This document shows, one piece after another, positions 1-8,129 of a DNA stretch of 43,299 bases. Every line of letters starts with the position of its first letter. The stretch's first letter is position 1. The translations under genes were made by a program, and so were the position numbers. The notes beneath the pieces were generated by a model that saw only the letters and a program-made list of their open reading frames with translations, had not been told where the DNA came from and did no database searches. Location: assembly GCA_913020045.1 (NCBI GenBank), contig CAJWBE010000029.1:1-43299 (forward strand), read 5' to 3'. The DNA comes from an uncultured Oleiphilus sp. Lineage in GTDB: Bacteria > Pseudomonadota > Gammaproteobacteria > Pseudomonadales > Oleiphilaceae.

Positions 1-796
1 TGTAGTCTTCGCCGTCGTCGTTGTCCACGCCACCAGTAGAAGACTCACCTTTTGACTCGTACGCAGCCATTAGGGTTAGATCGTCCAAACCAACCGTCAC
101 ACCCAAACCGAACGCATCGCCAGACTCATTGCCAGCTTCTTCACGACCAAGACCATACGCCAACACAACTTCGATGTTGTCCATCGCGTACTTACCAGCC
201 AAAGCGCCACCGAATTCTGAGTCACTATCAACAGGAACCGTCACGCCAACAGTCAAACCAGACATGTCAGGCGAGTAGTATTGAATATTGTCACCCTCTT
301 CCTGAGTCGCTAGATCACCTTCTAAACCCGTGTACTCGTACATATCCATGATGTCTACCCATTCGTAGACAGTGTCATCAGTACCTGCTTGAACCGAACC
401 GAAGTCACCTTTCACACCGATGTAAGCTTCGTCTAACTTCTCACCTAGACCACCTTTCACACCATCATCAATACCGTCACCATCTGCGTCTACACCCTTG
501 TATCCGCCTTCGTCAGCATCAAAGTGAAATTCAGCTTTCAAAAAGCCCGTTAGGCCATCTGAAATCATGTGATCATGCTTAATACCTAAGGTTGAACCAT
601 TGTCAGCAAACTCGTTAGTAGAAGTTTCAGTCGTACCGTCATCTACTGTTTCACCAGCCCATGCTAGCTGGATGTTGCCGTAGAACGTTGGCATTGAATC
701 TAAACGTTCTGCTAGGTCAGATGCTGGGTCCATAGCGAACGCAGTTGAAGATAGAGTAGCTGCTGCAACAGCTGAAGCGATCAGAGTCTTTTTCAT
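1..796 (-). CDS. Gram-negative porin, partial (3' end beyond the window)
   Basis: The reading frame starts with ATG at 796 and runs off the left edge, giving about 265 codons. An AAGGAAG ribosome-binding site lies about 6 nt before the ATG. The N-terminus is a typical signal peptide (MKKTLIASAVAAATLSSTAFA) followed by mature DPASDLAERLDSMPTFYGNI. The rest has the alternating acidic, glycine and aromatic composition of an outer-membrane barrel, with phrases such as GFLKAEFHFD, LDEAYIGVKGDFGSVQAGTDD and GLTVGVTVPVD that are typical of Porin_4-type general porins. The expected role is a trimeric diffusion channel for small solutes; substrate selectivity cannot be read from this part. The acidic loops fit a marine lifestyle. 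The barrel end and terminal Phe are outside the window. Identification as a porin is firm; the subfamily is not. Confidence 0.9.
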   Translation of the reverse strand, partial: MKKTLIASAVAAATLSSTAFAMDPASDLAERLDSMPTFYGNIQLAWAGETVDDGTTETSTNEFADNGSTLGIKHDHMISDGLTGFLKAEFHFDADEGGYKGVDADGDGIDDGVKGGLGEKLDEAYIGVKGDFGSVQAGTDDTVYEWVDIMDMYEYTGLEGDLATQEEGDNIQYYSPDMSGLTVGVTVPVDSDSEFGGALAGKYAMDNIEVVLAYGLGREEAGNESGDAFGLGVTVGLDDLTLMAAYESKGESSTGGVDNDDGEDY

Positions 797-812
797 TTCG
801 TCTTCCTTTATA

Positions 813-881
813 CTTAATTGAAGATTAAGGGCTTTAGCACCCGTTACTTTTTTCTTACTTAATTTAATAGCGATTACGCTA
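813..881 (-). promoter_or_regulatory. Two short inverted repeats in the porin upstream region
   Basis: CTTAAT-TGAAG-ATTAAG lies at 813-829 and TAGCG-ATTA-CGCTA at 868-881. Both sit within about 90 nt of the porin start and could be operator half-sites or leader structures. No clear sigma70 hexamer pair stands out, so the porin promoter itself is not placed. Confidence 0.3.
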
Positions 882-893
882 AATTTTTTCACC

Positions 894-973
894 AATAGGC
901 ATTCGGCTGCCTATTTAACGCTTGGATCATTTCAGATTTATGACAGCCCTTCGGCGCAGTTACATCTGAAATG
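894..973. other. Tandem hairpins upstream of the porin gene
   Basis: Two perfect stems follow one another. AATAGGCA (894-901) pairs with TGCCTATT (908-915) across the loop TTCGGC. CATTTCAGAT (928-937) pairs with ATCTGAAATG (964-973), and inside its loop GCC-CTTC-GGC (946-955) can form a third stem. Neither stem is followed by a T-run on either strand, so they do not look like ordinary terminators. A structured porin leader or a small RNA is possible; this is inference. Confidence 0.4.
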
Positions 974-1429
974 TTCCGTGTTTTCTCTGCCAACCCCTCA
1001 GCAATCAAAAACGTTTCCCAATTGTTCCATCAGTATCTTAAGCCAACATTGTGCAGTTACGCACGTTTACGGAGATTAAGTTTTAGTCATCTTAAGTTAG
1101 AGTTCCAAAAACTTTCGCCTAGGTTGCTGACTCATACAGCCCTGCTCAACAATTAGTCCTGAAAGCCAATCACACACTGCTAAAATCTAAACACAACACA
1201 AAGATAAACAGTGAGTTAAAGGTTTTACTTAAAGTTAAGCTTAATACTTTTTTTAGACCATTATGTAAAATTATGCAACTTTATAGTGCAAATTATTACC
1301 TTGGCCTCTTTTTAAGACCCCTACCCAAACTCACTTGTCGAGAATGGAAAAGCCTCCTAACTCAAGGTAAAAAACCGTGAGCGGGTCTACAACCTTTGAG
1401 CCGCCTTCGTATTCAACGTCACGCCCTAT

Positions 1430-1867
1430 TTAGACTTCGAGCATAAATGTGACTGGGCCATCATTAACCAGCGACACCTTCATATCCGCCGCATAGCAGC
1501 CCGTACTTATACTCACCGGACTTTCACGAAGATAGCTAACAAAATCACTATATAGTCTCTCACCAAGCTCGGGATCTGCCCCCTCTGAAAAACTTGGCCG
1601 GAGTCCTTTCTGCGTGTTTGCCACCAAGGTGAATTGCGACACAACCAGCAACTCACCCTTTACATCCAGCAGACTCTTATTCATTTTACCCTGCTCGTCC
1701 TCAAACAAACGGTAAGCGAGCACTTTGTCTGCTAGCTTTTTCAATGAGCGATCGTTGTCATCACGCTCGACACCCAAGAAGAGCAGCAAACCGAAACCAA
1801 TCTTGCCAACACATCGCTCATCAACCGAAACCGACGCAGTGCTAACTCGCTGTATCAGCGCCTTCAT
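1430..1867 (-). CDS. dtd: D-aminoacyl-tRNA deacylase (DTD)
   Basis: This 145-residue protein has the same length as the E. coli enzyme. DTD hydrolyses D-amino acids, and mischarged glycine, from tRNA, which proofreads translation in the cytoplasm. The family motifs are present: SQFTL at residues 77-81, the nearby RPSF (90-93), and NDGPVTF (135-141) with the Gly-cisPro pair that reaches into the partner active site of the homodimer. The ATG at 1867 is preceded by GGAG with good spacing. It is the next gene downstream of typA on the same strand, but a strong terminator lies between them, so it is likely transcribed from its own promoter or by readthrough. Confidence 0.97.
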   Translation of the reverse strand: MKALIQRVSTASVSVDERCVGKIGFGLLLFLGVERDDNDRSLKKLADKVLAYRLFEDEQGKMNKSLLDVKGELLVVSQFTLVANTQKGLRPSFSEGADPELGERLYSDFVSYLRESPVSISTGCYAADMKVSLVNDGPVTFMLEV

Positions 1868-1901
1868 AACCCACTCCTTTCAAAAAAAGTTCCAGACACA
1901 A

Positions 1902-1944
1902 AAAAAGCCTTATATTTCATGCAAATAGAAATAAAAGGCTTTTT
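1902..1944 (-). terminator. Rho-independent terminator between typA and dtd
   Basis: AAAAAGCCTT (1902-1911) pairs with AAGGCTTTTT (1935-1944). The stem continues as TATTTC/GAAATA after a single A/A mismatch, leaving a 9-nt loop. On the minus strand the stem ends in a T-run, so it terminates typA transcription about 90 nt after the stop codon. The A/T-rich flanks make it potentially bidirectional. It ends only about 35 nt before the dtd start. Confidence 0.85.
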
Positions 1945-2030
1945 CGCTTTCTAGTACGCCCGCACCAAATTAATTCATTAGGAAGGACGATGCACCCAAA
2001 ATAGGCGTATGAAAAATCAACACCCTAGCT

Positions 2031-3836
2031 TTATTTTGCGCGCTTTCGTTCGTTCTCAGTTAGGAGCTTTTTACGAATACGAATGCTTTCTGGCGTCACT
2101 TCGACCAACTCATCGTCCTCGATAAACTCAAGCGCCTGCTCGAGCGTATGCGTAATTGGCGGCACGAGGGTCAAGGCTTCATCTGTACCCGAAGCTCGAA
2201 CGTTTGTTAGCTGCTTACCCTTTACTGGGTTAACTGCCAAATCGTTACTACGCGAGTGAATACCAATAACCTGACCTTCATAGACGTCCACCGCATGCCC
2301 TAGGAAAAGTCGACCACGACTCTGCAAATTAAACAGCGAGTAAGCTGCCGTCTTGCCTTTCAGCATACTGACCAATACGCCATTCTGGCGCTTAGCAACA
2401 TCACCAACCTTAACCGGACCGTAATGATCAAAAACACTCGTCATGATGCCCGAACCAGACGTCATGGTTAGAAATGCACCACGGAAGCCAATCAAACCGC
2501 GCGATGGGATAATAAACTCTAGACGCGCACGACCTTTTCCGTCTGGCTCCATATTAGTAAGCTCACCCTTACGAAGGCCCAGCTCTTCCATAATCGCGCC
2601 CTGATGCTGCTCTTCTACATCAATCACGACCTGCTCATAGGGCTCTTGGATCTCACCATCCACTTCACGCTGCACAACCTCAGGACGGGACACCCCCATC
2701 TCAAAACCTTCACGACGCATAGTTTCGATCAAGACGGACAAATGAAGCTCGCCACGCCCAGATACAACAAACTTATCAGGCGAGTCGCCTTCGGAAACGC
2801 GCAGCGCAACGTTATGGATCAGCTCTTGGTCCAACCGGTCCTTAATATTTCGTGTCGTAACATATTTGCCTTCGAGACCTGCAAACGGCGAGTCGTTAAC
2901 GATAAAGGTCATGCTTACAGTTGGCTCATCAACACTCAATGCAGGCAACGCTTCGACATTGTCTGGATCACACAAAGTGTCAGAAATACTCAAGCCATCG
3001 ATACCGTTAATACAAACAATATCGCCAGCCGTTGCGAGCTTAGTCTCTACCTGCTCAAGGCCCATATAGCCTTTCACGTTTAGAACCTTACCTTTGCGCT
3101 CTTTGCCTTCTGCGTCCTTAACAATCACTTGCTGATTTGGCGCCAACGTACCGCGAGTAATTCGCCCCACACCAATAACGCCTACGTAACTATCGTATGC
3201 CAGTGCCGAAATTTGCATCTGAAATGCGCCTTCCGGATCAACATCTGGTGCAGGAACTTTCTCGGTAATAATTTGGTAGAGCGGCGTCATATCTTCTGCC
3301 ATCTCTTCTGGGTCAAGCCCAGCGATACCATTAATAGCCGAGGCATAAATAACCGGAAAGTCTAATTGTTCGTCTGTTGCACCAAGGTTATCGAACAAAT
3401 CAAACACTTGATCCATCACCCAATCTGGACGTGCGCCCGGACGGTCAATCTTGTTAATGACAACAATTGGCTTCAAACCTTTCTCAAATGCTTTTGAGGT
3501 CACAAAACGCGTTTGCGGCATAGGGCCGTCCACAGCATCAACCAACAAAAGAACAGAGTCGACCATCGACAAAACCCGCTCTACTTCGCCGCCGAAGTCT
3601 GCGTGGCCAGGGGTGTCGACGATGTTGATGCGGTAGTCGTTCCAAGTAATAGCCGTATTCTTCGCAAGGATAGTAATACCTCGCTCTTTCTCTTGGTCGT
3701 TGGAGTCCATGATGCGCTCCGCGCCCTCATCTCTCCGATCTAGAGTGCCAGACTGACTAAGGAGTTTATCGACCAGCGTGGTTTTGCCATGGTCAACGTG
3801 CGCGATAATGGCAATATTTCTTAACTTCTCAATCAC
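2031..3836 (-). CDS. typA: Ribosome-associated GTPase TypA/BipA
   Basis: TypA/BipA is a translational GTPase of the EF-G class that binds the ribosome and supports 50S assembly and stress or cold adaptation. With the GTG at 3836 as start, the product is 601 residues, close to the usual 603-607, and begins (M)[20 protein letters not shown], matching the family N-terminus. G1 is AHVDHGKT (residues 12-19); the G2-region RGIT, G3 DTPGH and G4 NKID follow, then domain II, an EF-G III/V-like part and the TypA C-terminal domain. An in-frame ATG at 3926 would add 30 residues, but a perfect TATAAT lies inside that extension at 3876-3881, so the transcript probably begins downstream of it. It is divergent from glnA. 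Confidence 0.95.
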   Translation of the reverse strand: MIEKLRNIAIIAHVDHGKTTLVDKLLSQSGTLDRRDEGAERIMDSNDQEKERGITILAKNTAITWNDYRINIVDTPGHADFGGEVERVLSMVDSVLLLVDAVDGPMPQTRFVTSKAFEKGLKPIVVINKIDRPGARPDWVMDQVFDLFDNLGATDEQLDFPVIYASAINGIAGLDPEEMAEDMTPLYQIITEKVPAPDVDPEGAFQMQISALAYDSYVGVIGVGRITRGTLAPNQQVIVKDAEGKERKGKVLNVKGYMGLEQVETKLATAGDIVCINGIDGLSISDTLCDPDNVEALPALSVDEPTVSMTFIVNDSPFAGLEGKYVTTRNIKDRLDQELIHNVALRVSEGDSPDKFVVSGRGELHLSVLIETMRREGFEMGVSRPEVVQREVDGEIQEPYEQVVIDVEEQHQGAIMEELGLRKGELTNMEPDGKGRARLEFIIPSRGLIGFRGAFLTMTSGSGIMTSVFDHYGPVKVGDVAKRQNGVLVSMLKGKTAAYSLFNLQSRGRLFLGHAVDVYEGQVIGIHSRSNDLAVNPVKGKQLTNVRASGTDEALTLVPPITHTLEQALEFIEDDELVEVTPESIRIRKKLLTENERKRAK

Positions 3837-3875
3837 TTCGAGTGTACCTATCAGTCTGGATAAAATTGGACGCGG

Positions 3876-3881
3876 ATTATA
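3876..3881 (-). promoter_or_regulatory. Probable -10 element of the typA promoter
   Basis: Read on the minus strand, 3881-3876 is TATAAT. It predicts a transcription start about 33 nt before the GTG at 3836. The -35 region at 17 bp spacing is poor (GTTCTA), so the call rests mainly on the perfect -10 and its position. It argues against the longer ATG start at 3926. Confidence 0.55.
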
Positions 3882-3967
3882 CAGAATAGACGCAGCAATA
3901 GAACTGTCTCCCACAATTATTTGCATTCAATGACACTCACCCAGCAATAAACCCCAAGAACACCAGC

Positions 3968-3982
3968 GCTACATATTGGTGC
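3968..3982 (+). promoter_or_regulatory. NtrC enhancer site 1 (distal, degenerate half)
   Basis: GCTAC-ATATT-GGTGC matches the NtrC dyad GCACC-N5-GGTGC in eight of ten key positions, with one perfect half. Its centre is near 3975, about 136 bp upstream of the predicted glnA start and 31 bp (about three helical turns) from the second site. Confidence 0.65.
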
Positions 3983-3998
3983 GCGAAGATATCATTGC

Positions 3999-4013
3999 GC
4001 ACCATATCGGTGC
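3999..4013 (+). promoter_or_regulatory. NtrC enhancer site 2 (perfect dyad)
   Basis: GCACC-ATATC-GGTGC is a perfect match to the NtrC dyad. Its centre is near 4006, about 105 bp upstream of the predicted start. The pair copies the known E. coli glnAp2 arrangement, with sites near -108 and -140. Phosphorylated NtrC bound here would contact sigma54 polymerase by looping. Confidence 0.85.
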
Positions 4014-4084
4014 TAAATTTATATAAAACTAAGCTTTTCAATGATAAGACTCAATAAATTCAAGGACTTAAAAAATCACACAAA

Positions 4085-4100
4085 TGGCACGAAAGATGCT
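4085..4100 (+). promoter_or_regulatory. Sigma54 promoter of glnA
   Basis: TGGCACGAAAGATGCT fits the sigma54 consensus TGGCACR-N4-TTGCW except for one base. GG (4086-4087) and GC (4098-4099) are separated by exactly 10 bp, as sigma54 requires. The predicted start is near 4111, which leaves a leader of about 230 nt before glnA. Confidence 0.88.
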
Positions 4101-4238
4101 TTTATTGCACCACCAAATAACTAGAGAATCTTGAGGGCAGTTCTGCTATCCTCTCGACTTTCTTTTAGGTGCCGCCACTTTTACCTTTTAAGGAAGTGTC
4201 TGTTCGGCCCGATACATCGATGCGAAGCCCCTCGTGGC

Positions 4239-4274
4239 TCATGTCCTGGAATATCCTGACAATCAGGCCCATGA
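4239..4274 (+). other. Possible alternative hairpins in the glnA leader
   Basis: TCATG-T-CCTG (4239-4248) can pair with CAGG-CC-CATGA (4264-4274). The overlapping stem CCTGA-CAA-TCAGG (4255-4267) uses the same 3' arm, so the two stems exclude each other. They lie about 70-100 nt before the start codon. No known riboswitch family is recognised. Confidence 0.3.
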
Positions 4275-4342
4275 CAACTGCATGATTTATACGAAACATT
4301 TGTTTGTTTCAGCAATTCATCCAAAATAACGGAGTAAAGAGA

Positions 4343-5749
4343 ATGTCAGAGAAAACTCTGGGTCTTGTTAAAGACAATGAAGTAAAGTGGATCGACCTTC
4401 GCTTCACAGATACCCGCGGTAAAGAACAACACGTCACCATCCCAGCTTCAGAAGCTTGTGATGAGCTTTTCGAAGAAGGCAAAATGTTCGATGGCTCGTC
4501 TATTTCAGGCTGGAAGGGAATCAATGAATCAGACATGATCATGATGCCTGTCGACGAGACAGCGATTCTTGACCCTTTTACTGAAGAAGTCACCGTTAAC
4601 ATTCGCTGTAATATCGTTGAGCCTTCGACTATGCAAGGTTACGAGCGTGATCCTCGCTCTGTTGCAAGCCGCGCTGAAGAATACTTGAAGTCGACCGGTA
4701 TTGCTGACTCAGCACTTTTTGGTCCAGAGCCAGAGTTCTTTGTTTTTGACGACGTAAAATGGAAAGCCGATATGAATGGCGCCATGTACGAGATCAACTC
4801 TGAAGAAGCAGCATGGAGCAGCGACGCTAAAATTGAAGGCGGTAACACAGGCCATCGTCCAGGCGTTAAAGGCGGTTACTTCCCCGTCCCACCCGTTGAC
4901 TCACTACATGACCTCCGTGGCGCAATGTGTGCGGCAATGGAAGCAATGGGTCTCGTTATTGAGATTCATCACCACGAAGTTGGAACCGCTGGACAGTGCG
5001 AAATCGGTGTTGGCGCTAACACGCTAGTTAAGAAAGCTGATGAAGTTCAGATTCTTAAATACTGTGTGCATAACGTTGCTCACGCTTACGGCAAAACAGC
5101 GACATTTATGCCTAAGCCGATCGTTGGCGACAACGGTTCTGGTATGCACGTTCACCAATCACTATCAAAAGACGGCAAGAACATTATGGCTGGTGACGGC
5201 TATGCAGGTCTTTCTGATGAGTGCTTGTACTACATTGGCGGCATCATCAAACATGCCCGCACAATTAACGCATTCACTAACGCATCGACTAACTCATACA
5301 AGCGTCTTGTTCCTGGCTTTGAAGCACCGGTTATGCTGGCCTACTCTGCTCGCAACCGTTCTGCGTCGATTCGTATCCCATACGTTAACTCTCCTAAGGC
5401 TCGTCGCCTAGAGTGTCGCTTCCCTGATCCAACGGCTAACCCATACTTGGCATTCTCTGCCATGTTGATGGCTGGCATCGATGGCATTCAGAACAAGATC
5501 CACCCTGGCGACCCTGCTGACAAAGATTTGTATGACCTTCCAGCAGAAGAAGCCGCTGAAATCCCAACGGTTGCCTCTACGTTCGATCAAGCACTTGACG
5601 CGCTAGAAGCGGATCATGAGTTCTTGACTAAAGGTGGTGTTTTCACTGAAGACATGATCCAAGGTTACATCGAACTTAAACGTGAAGAAGTAGAGAAGCT
5701 AAACATGACAACTCACCCTGTTGAGTTTGACCTGTACTACTCTTGTTAA
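4343..5749 (+). CDS. glnA: Type I glutamine synthetase
   Basis: GlnA makes glutamine from glutamate, ammonia and ATP and is the main entry point for ammonium at low nitrogen. The 468-residue length is standard for the dodecameric GSI-beta type. The start chosen is the ATG at 4343, giving [16 protein letters not shown], with GGAGTAAAGAGA before it; a TTG-initiated frame from 4304 is too long. Visible family motifs are [12 protein letters not shown], the active-site stretches [11 protein letters not shown] and [12 protein letters not shown], and NRSASIRIP. Tyr397 in DKDLYDLP is the residue adenylylated by GlnE in E. coli, so covalent control is expected. Transcription is predicted from the sigma54/NtrC promoter upstream, and a terminator follows directly. 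ntrBC lies 8.3 kb downstream rather than next to it. Confidence 0.98.
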   Translation: MSEKTLGLVKDNEVKWIDLRFTDTRGKEQHVTIPASEACDELFEEGKMFDGSSISGWKGINESDMIMMPVDETAILDPFTEEVTVNIRCNIVEPSTMQGYERDPRSVASRAEEYLKSTGIADSALFGPEPEFFVFDDVKWKADMNGAMYEINSEEAAWSSDAKIEGGNTGHRPGVKGGYFPVPPVDSLHDLRGAMCAAMEAMGLVIEIHHHEVGTAGQCEIGVGANTLVKKADEVQILKYCVHNVAHAYGKTATFMPKPIVGDNGSGMHVHQSLSKDGKNIMAGDGYAGLSDECLYYIGGIIKHARTINAFTNASTNSYKRLVPGFEAPVMLAYSARNRSASIRIPYVNSPKARRLECRFPDPTANPYLAFSAMLMAGIDGIQNKIHPGDPADKDLYDLPAEEAAEIPTVASTFDQALDALEADHEFLTKGGVFTEDMIQGYIELKREEVEKLNMTTHPVEFDLYYSC

Positions 5750-5765
5750 TCCCTCAGGATTAGCT

Positions 5766-5793
5766 AAAAAGCCCGGCATAGCCGGGCTTTTTT
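5766..5793 (+). terminator. glnA terminator
   Basis: AAAAAGCCCGGC (5766-5777) pairs perfectly with GCCGGGCTTTTT (5781-5792) across the loop ATA and is followed by more T. It lies 17 nt after the glnA stop and separates glnA from the adhesin gene. Confidence 0.95.
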
Positions 5794-5865
5794 CGTTTCA
5801 GGCATATATTTTTACAAAGCAGCAAACTGAAGTGAAAAGCAATTACATTTGTTCTCAATAAGCCG

Positions 5866-5894
5866 TTACCATTTAGAAAAATAAACGTTATAGT
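5866..5894 (+). promoter_or_regulatory. Candidate sigma70 promoter of the adhesin gene
   Basis: TTACCA (5866-5871) and TATAGT (5889-5894) are separated by 17 bp. The hexamers match the consensus in four and five positions. The predicted start is near 5901, giving a leader of about 27 nt. A GGAGA ribosome-binding site precedes the GTG start at 5928. Confidence 0.5.
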
Positions 5895-5927
5895 TTTGGG
5901 ATAGACACTTAAGTTGGAGAAGCACTC

Positions 5928-7742
5928 GTGCCCATACAAATTGGCGCCGTTATCGCAATTCAAGGAAGCGCAGACGTCAGGCTGGCAAATGGCGAAGTAA
6001 AGGCGCTGTCGCTCAACGACATTGTCAATGTGGGTGATACGATTTCAGCAACAGATAACAGCCAAGTGGTTATTCATACCGGCACACATCCGATCACAGT
6101 GAAACCAGGCGAAACGTTACTCGTTGAACCCGGCAGCGCATCAGAGCAAATTTCTGCAGCCAAAGCCGATGCTCAAATTCAAACAGAGACTTTTGACCCA
6201 AATGAGCTGGAACCCACTGCTGCGGGACAACCAAATGAAACGGCAGAGGAAGGAATCGTCGACTCAGGCATTTCAATCAGTCAGCTCTCGACACTTCAAC
6301 CACTCTCACTCGAAGAATCGCTTCTCGCTGCCAATGAAAGTGACTCTGACCCTCAGCAAACCGAAAAAATAGCAACATCGTTTACCTTAGACGATGACGC
6401 TTCAGGCGACCTCTTACCAACAATCCAGTCCCAAACGAATGAACAGGCCCTCAGCAATATTGATCTGGGCAAAATCAGTGTAAGTGAAGACATTAACATT
6501 GAACGGTCAGGGCACCTCAGTCTAAATGCGGCACCTCAAACTTTAGACACTCAGTATGGCTCTCTAACGGTTTCTGATAGCGGAGCATGGCAGTATCAGC
6601 TCAACAATCAGCTCAGCGAAATACAACAGTTAGCAGCCGGCGAGTCACTCGAAGAGTTTATTACGATCACTGGCAACGACAGCATCAGCTATCAACTTGC
6701 GATTTCCATTAATGGCAGTAACGATTCGGCCCAGATTGATGGCGATCGAAAAGCGTCATTAACCGAAGATCAGCAGTTCAGTAGCAAAGGCAAACTAAAT
6801 ATTAATGATATCGATTTCGGTGAAGCACGATTTACAGTAAACAGTGAGATAAAAACCAGTTTTGGCAGTGCTCAGATTAATGGTGATGGCACATGGGAAT
6901 ATGCACTCAATAACCAGTCAAGCGCTGTTCAAGGCTTAGGTGAAAATGACCGATTAATCGATAGCTTTGCCGCAACAAGTCTTGACGGCACAAACGAAAT
7001 TATCCGCATTACCATCAACGGCACTAACGATACTCCGATCTTTTCGGGCAGCAATCAAAGCAGCTTTTACGTAGAAGACTCTCAAGACGCGCAAGGAAAA
7101 CTGTCAATTAACGACGCTGATTTTGGTGAATCCGTTTTTATCGCATCACAAACACTGGACGGGCGCTACGGTACTGGCAGTATCGACGAAGATGGCAATT
7201 GGAGCTACCGCATTGACCCTCAGATCGACGAAGTAGAGGCGCTCGTTTCAGGACAAAGCATTTACGACCAGTTCACCGTTAGCTCTGCAGACGGAACGGC
7301 ACAGAGCATCATTGTTGCGATCAAAGGCGGGGCGGAGCCAGTAGACATCACTGCCGAAGCGATGACAGACCAAGCCCTAGCGCAACTCGACTTTGACAAT
7401 GATGTGTTGTCATCGCCTGACCTGTATATCTGGCAAGCATCCTCATCAATCGCGGAGAGCAGCGTTGAAGTCATTACAGGGTTCACTGCGGGAACTGAGG
7501 GCGATAAACTAGTCCTTAGTGATTTAATGATTCAACAAGGTGACGATGTCGATCTAGAGCAGTATCTACAATTTGACGTTGGCCCTGAAGGCACCACGCT
7601 CCACATCACTCAAGAAAGCGCTAACGAGCCTCACGACATCCTACTGAGTGGTTTTGATGCTAGCTTACATGGCAGCTCAAACAGCGAAATAATCACTAAT
7701 TTAATCAATGCCGGCAATCTAGAAATCAGCTCTATCGGGTAA
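5928..7742 (+). CDS. Small LapA-like type I secreted adhesin: retention module, VCBS repeats, T1SS target domain
   Basis: This 604-residue protein starts at GTG and has no Sec signal. Residues 1-95 (MPIQIGAVIAIQGSADVRLA...) resemble the N-terminal retention module of LapA-type adhesins, which lodges in the TolC-like pore. TAAG at residues 97-100 is the same motif at which LapG cleaves Pseudomonas LapA, at nearly the same position (107-110 there). Three VCBS-like repeats follow at about 180-265, 275-366 and 378-466, with conserved GSLTVSDSGAWQYQL-like and INGTNDTP-like phrases. The C-terminus (about 488-604: LYIWQ, VITGF, GDKLVLSDLM) matches the VCA0849-type type I secretion target. No glycine-rich RTX nonapeptides are seen. 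It is far smaller than typical LapA proteins. The genes for its likely exporter converge on it. A role in surface attachment is inferred. Confidence 0.85.
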   Translation: MPIQIGAVIAIQGSADVRLANGEVKALSLNDIVNVGDTISATDNSQVVIHTGTHPITVKPGETLLVEPGSASEQISAAKADAQIQTETFDPNELEPTAAGQPNETAEEGIVDSGISISQLSTLQPLSLEESLLAANESDSDPQQTEKIATSFTLDDDASGDLLPTIQSQTNEQALSNIDLGKISVSEDINIERSGHLSLNAAPQTLDTQYGSLTVSDSGAWQYQLNNQLSEIQQLAAGESLEEFITITGNDSISYQLAISINGSNDSAQIDGDRKASLTEDQQFSSKGKLNINDIDFGEARFTVNSEIKTSFGSAQINGDGTWEYALNNQSSAVQGLGENDRLIDSFAATSLDGTNEIIRITINGTNDTPIFSGSNQSSFYVEDSQDAQGKLSINDADFGESVFIASQTLDGRYGTGSIDEDGNWSYRIDPQIDEVEALVSGQSIYDQFTVSSADGTAQSIIVAIKGGAEPVDITAEAMTDQALAQLDFDNDVLSSPDLYIWQASSSIAESSVEVITGFTAGTEGDKLVLSDLMIQQGDDVDLEQYLQFDVGPEGTTLHITQESANEPHDILLSGFDASLHGSSNSEIITNLINAGNLEISSIG

Positions 7743-7764
7743 AACCGATACCCGTACAATCGCG

Positions 7765-8103
7765 CTATAAGGTCTCATCATCAGACAGAATACTAGGCTG
7801 CGCCGGCCGCAAACACTCCCTCACCTGCTCCCTCACCAACAGTTTACGTTGGACTACTTGGGGCAATTCAGTGAATAGAATGATTTTCTTCTCCACTAAT
7901 AAATGAATCAAATCCTCCGTCACTCTAGCAAATTCAGCATCGGTATCACTGAGCGCAAGTTTAGCACCGACTGAATCTTTCGAGCGCGAAAGATAATCAA
8001 TCATGGCGGGGTCATCCGCACCAAGGTACTCAGACATGCCGCTCGTAGGCTCCGCATGCACACTCTGAATTTCACCCTTTTGATCGCGACAAACATACGG
8101 CAT
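7765..8103 (-). CDS. Small conserved protein of unknown function at the end of the T1SS operon
   Basis: This 112-residue cytoplasmic protein has no signal peptide or membrane segment. It starts MPYVCRDQKGEIQSVHAEP and has a helical middle, FARVTEDLIHLLVEKKIILFTELPQVVQRKLL. From memory it resembles small proteins often labelled tryptophan synthase subunit beta-like; that label carries no catalytic meaning, and the protein is too short to be TrpB. It begins 26 nt after the TolC-like gene, has a strong GGGAGGT ribosome-binding site, and ends 22 nt from the convergent adhesin gene. It is probably cotranscribed with the exporter genes. Whether it serves secretion or is a passenger is unknown. Confidence 0.7.
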   Translation of the reverse strand: MPYVCRDQKGEIQSVHAEPTSGMSEYLGADDPAMIDYLSRSKDSVGAKLALSDTDAEFARVTEDLIHLLVEKKIILFTELPQVVQRKLLVREQVRECLRPAQPSILSDDETL

Positions 8104-8129
8104 GCGACACCTCCCGTTAGGCCTAAGCC

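Larger units (their letters stand above)
797..1429. other. Intergenic spacer of 633 bases, AT-rich, with inverted repeats near the porin gene
   Basis: No convincing gene is seen here. A 61-codon frame at 971-1156 lacks a ribosome-binding site and looks like chance. The half nearest the porin carries four inverted repeats between 813 and 973, annotated separately. The rest, 974-1429, is AT-rich with no structure I can support, and probably holds the 3' end of the dtd transcript and upstream control sequence for the porin. Confidence 0.6.
3837..4342. other. typA-glnA divergent control region
   Basis: The roughly 500 bases between the typA and glnA starts hold no gene. In order they carry the typA -10 element, two NtrC enhancer-like sites, a sigma54 promoter and a glnA leader of about 230 nt with potential hairpins. 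The main elements are described in their own entries. Confidence 0.8.

Noticed and set aside
971-1156. 61-codon open frame in the spacer upstream of dtd
   Set aside because: No ribosome-binding site, no recognisable sequence and an AT-rich setting; it also starts in the arm of a hairpin.
2604-3083. 159-codon frame opposite typA
   Set aside because: It lies wholly inside a well-identified gene on the other strand and has no sensible protein features.
5928-7742. RTX toxin
   Set aside because: No glycine-rich calcium-binding nonapeptides and no toxin domain; the protein is VCBS repeats plus secretion and retention parts.
7765-8103. Tryptophan synthase beta subunit
   Set aside because: At 112 residues it is far too short and has no PLP-binding lysine context; the name is at best a propagated label.
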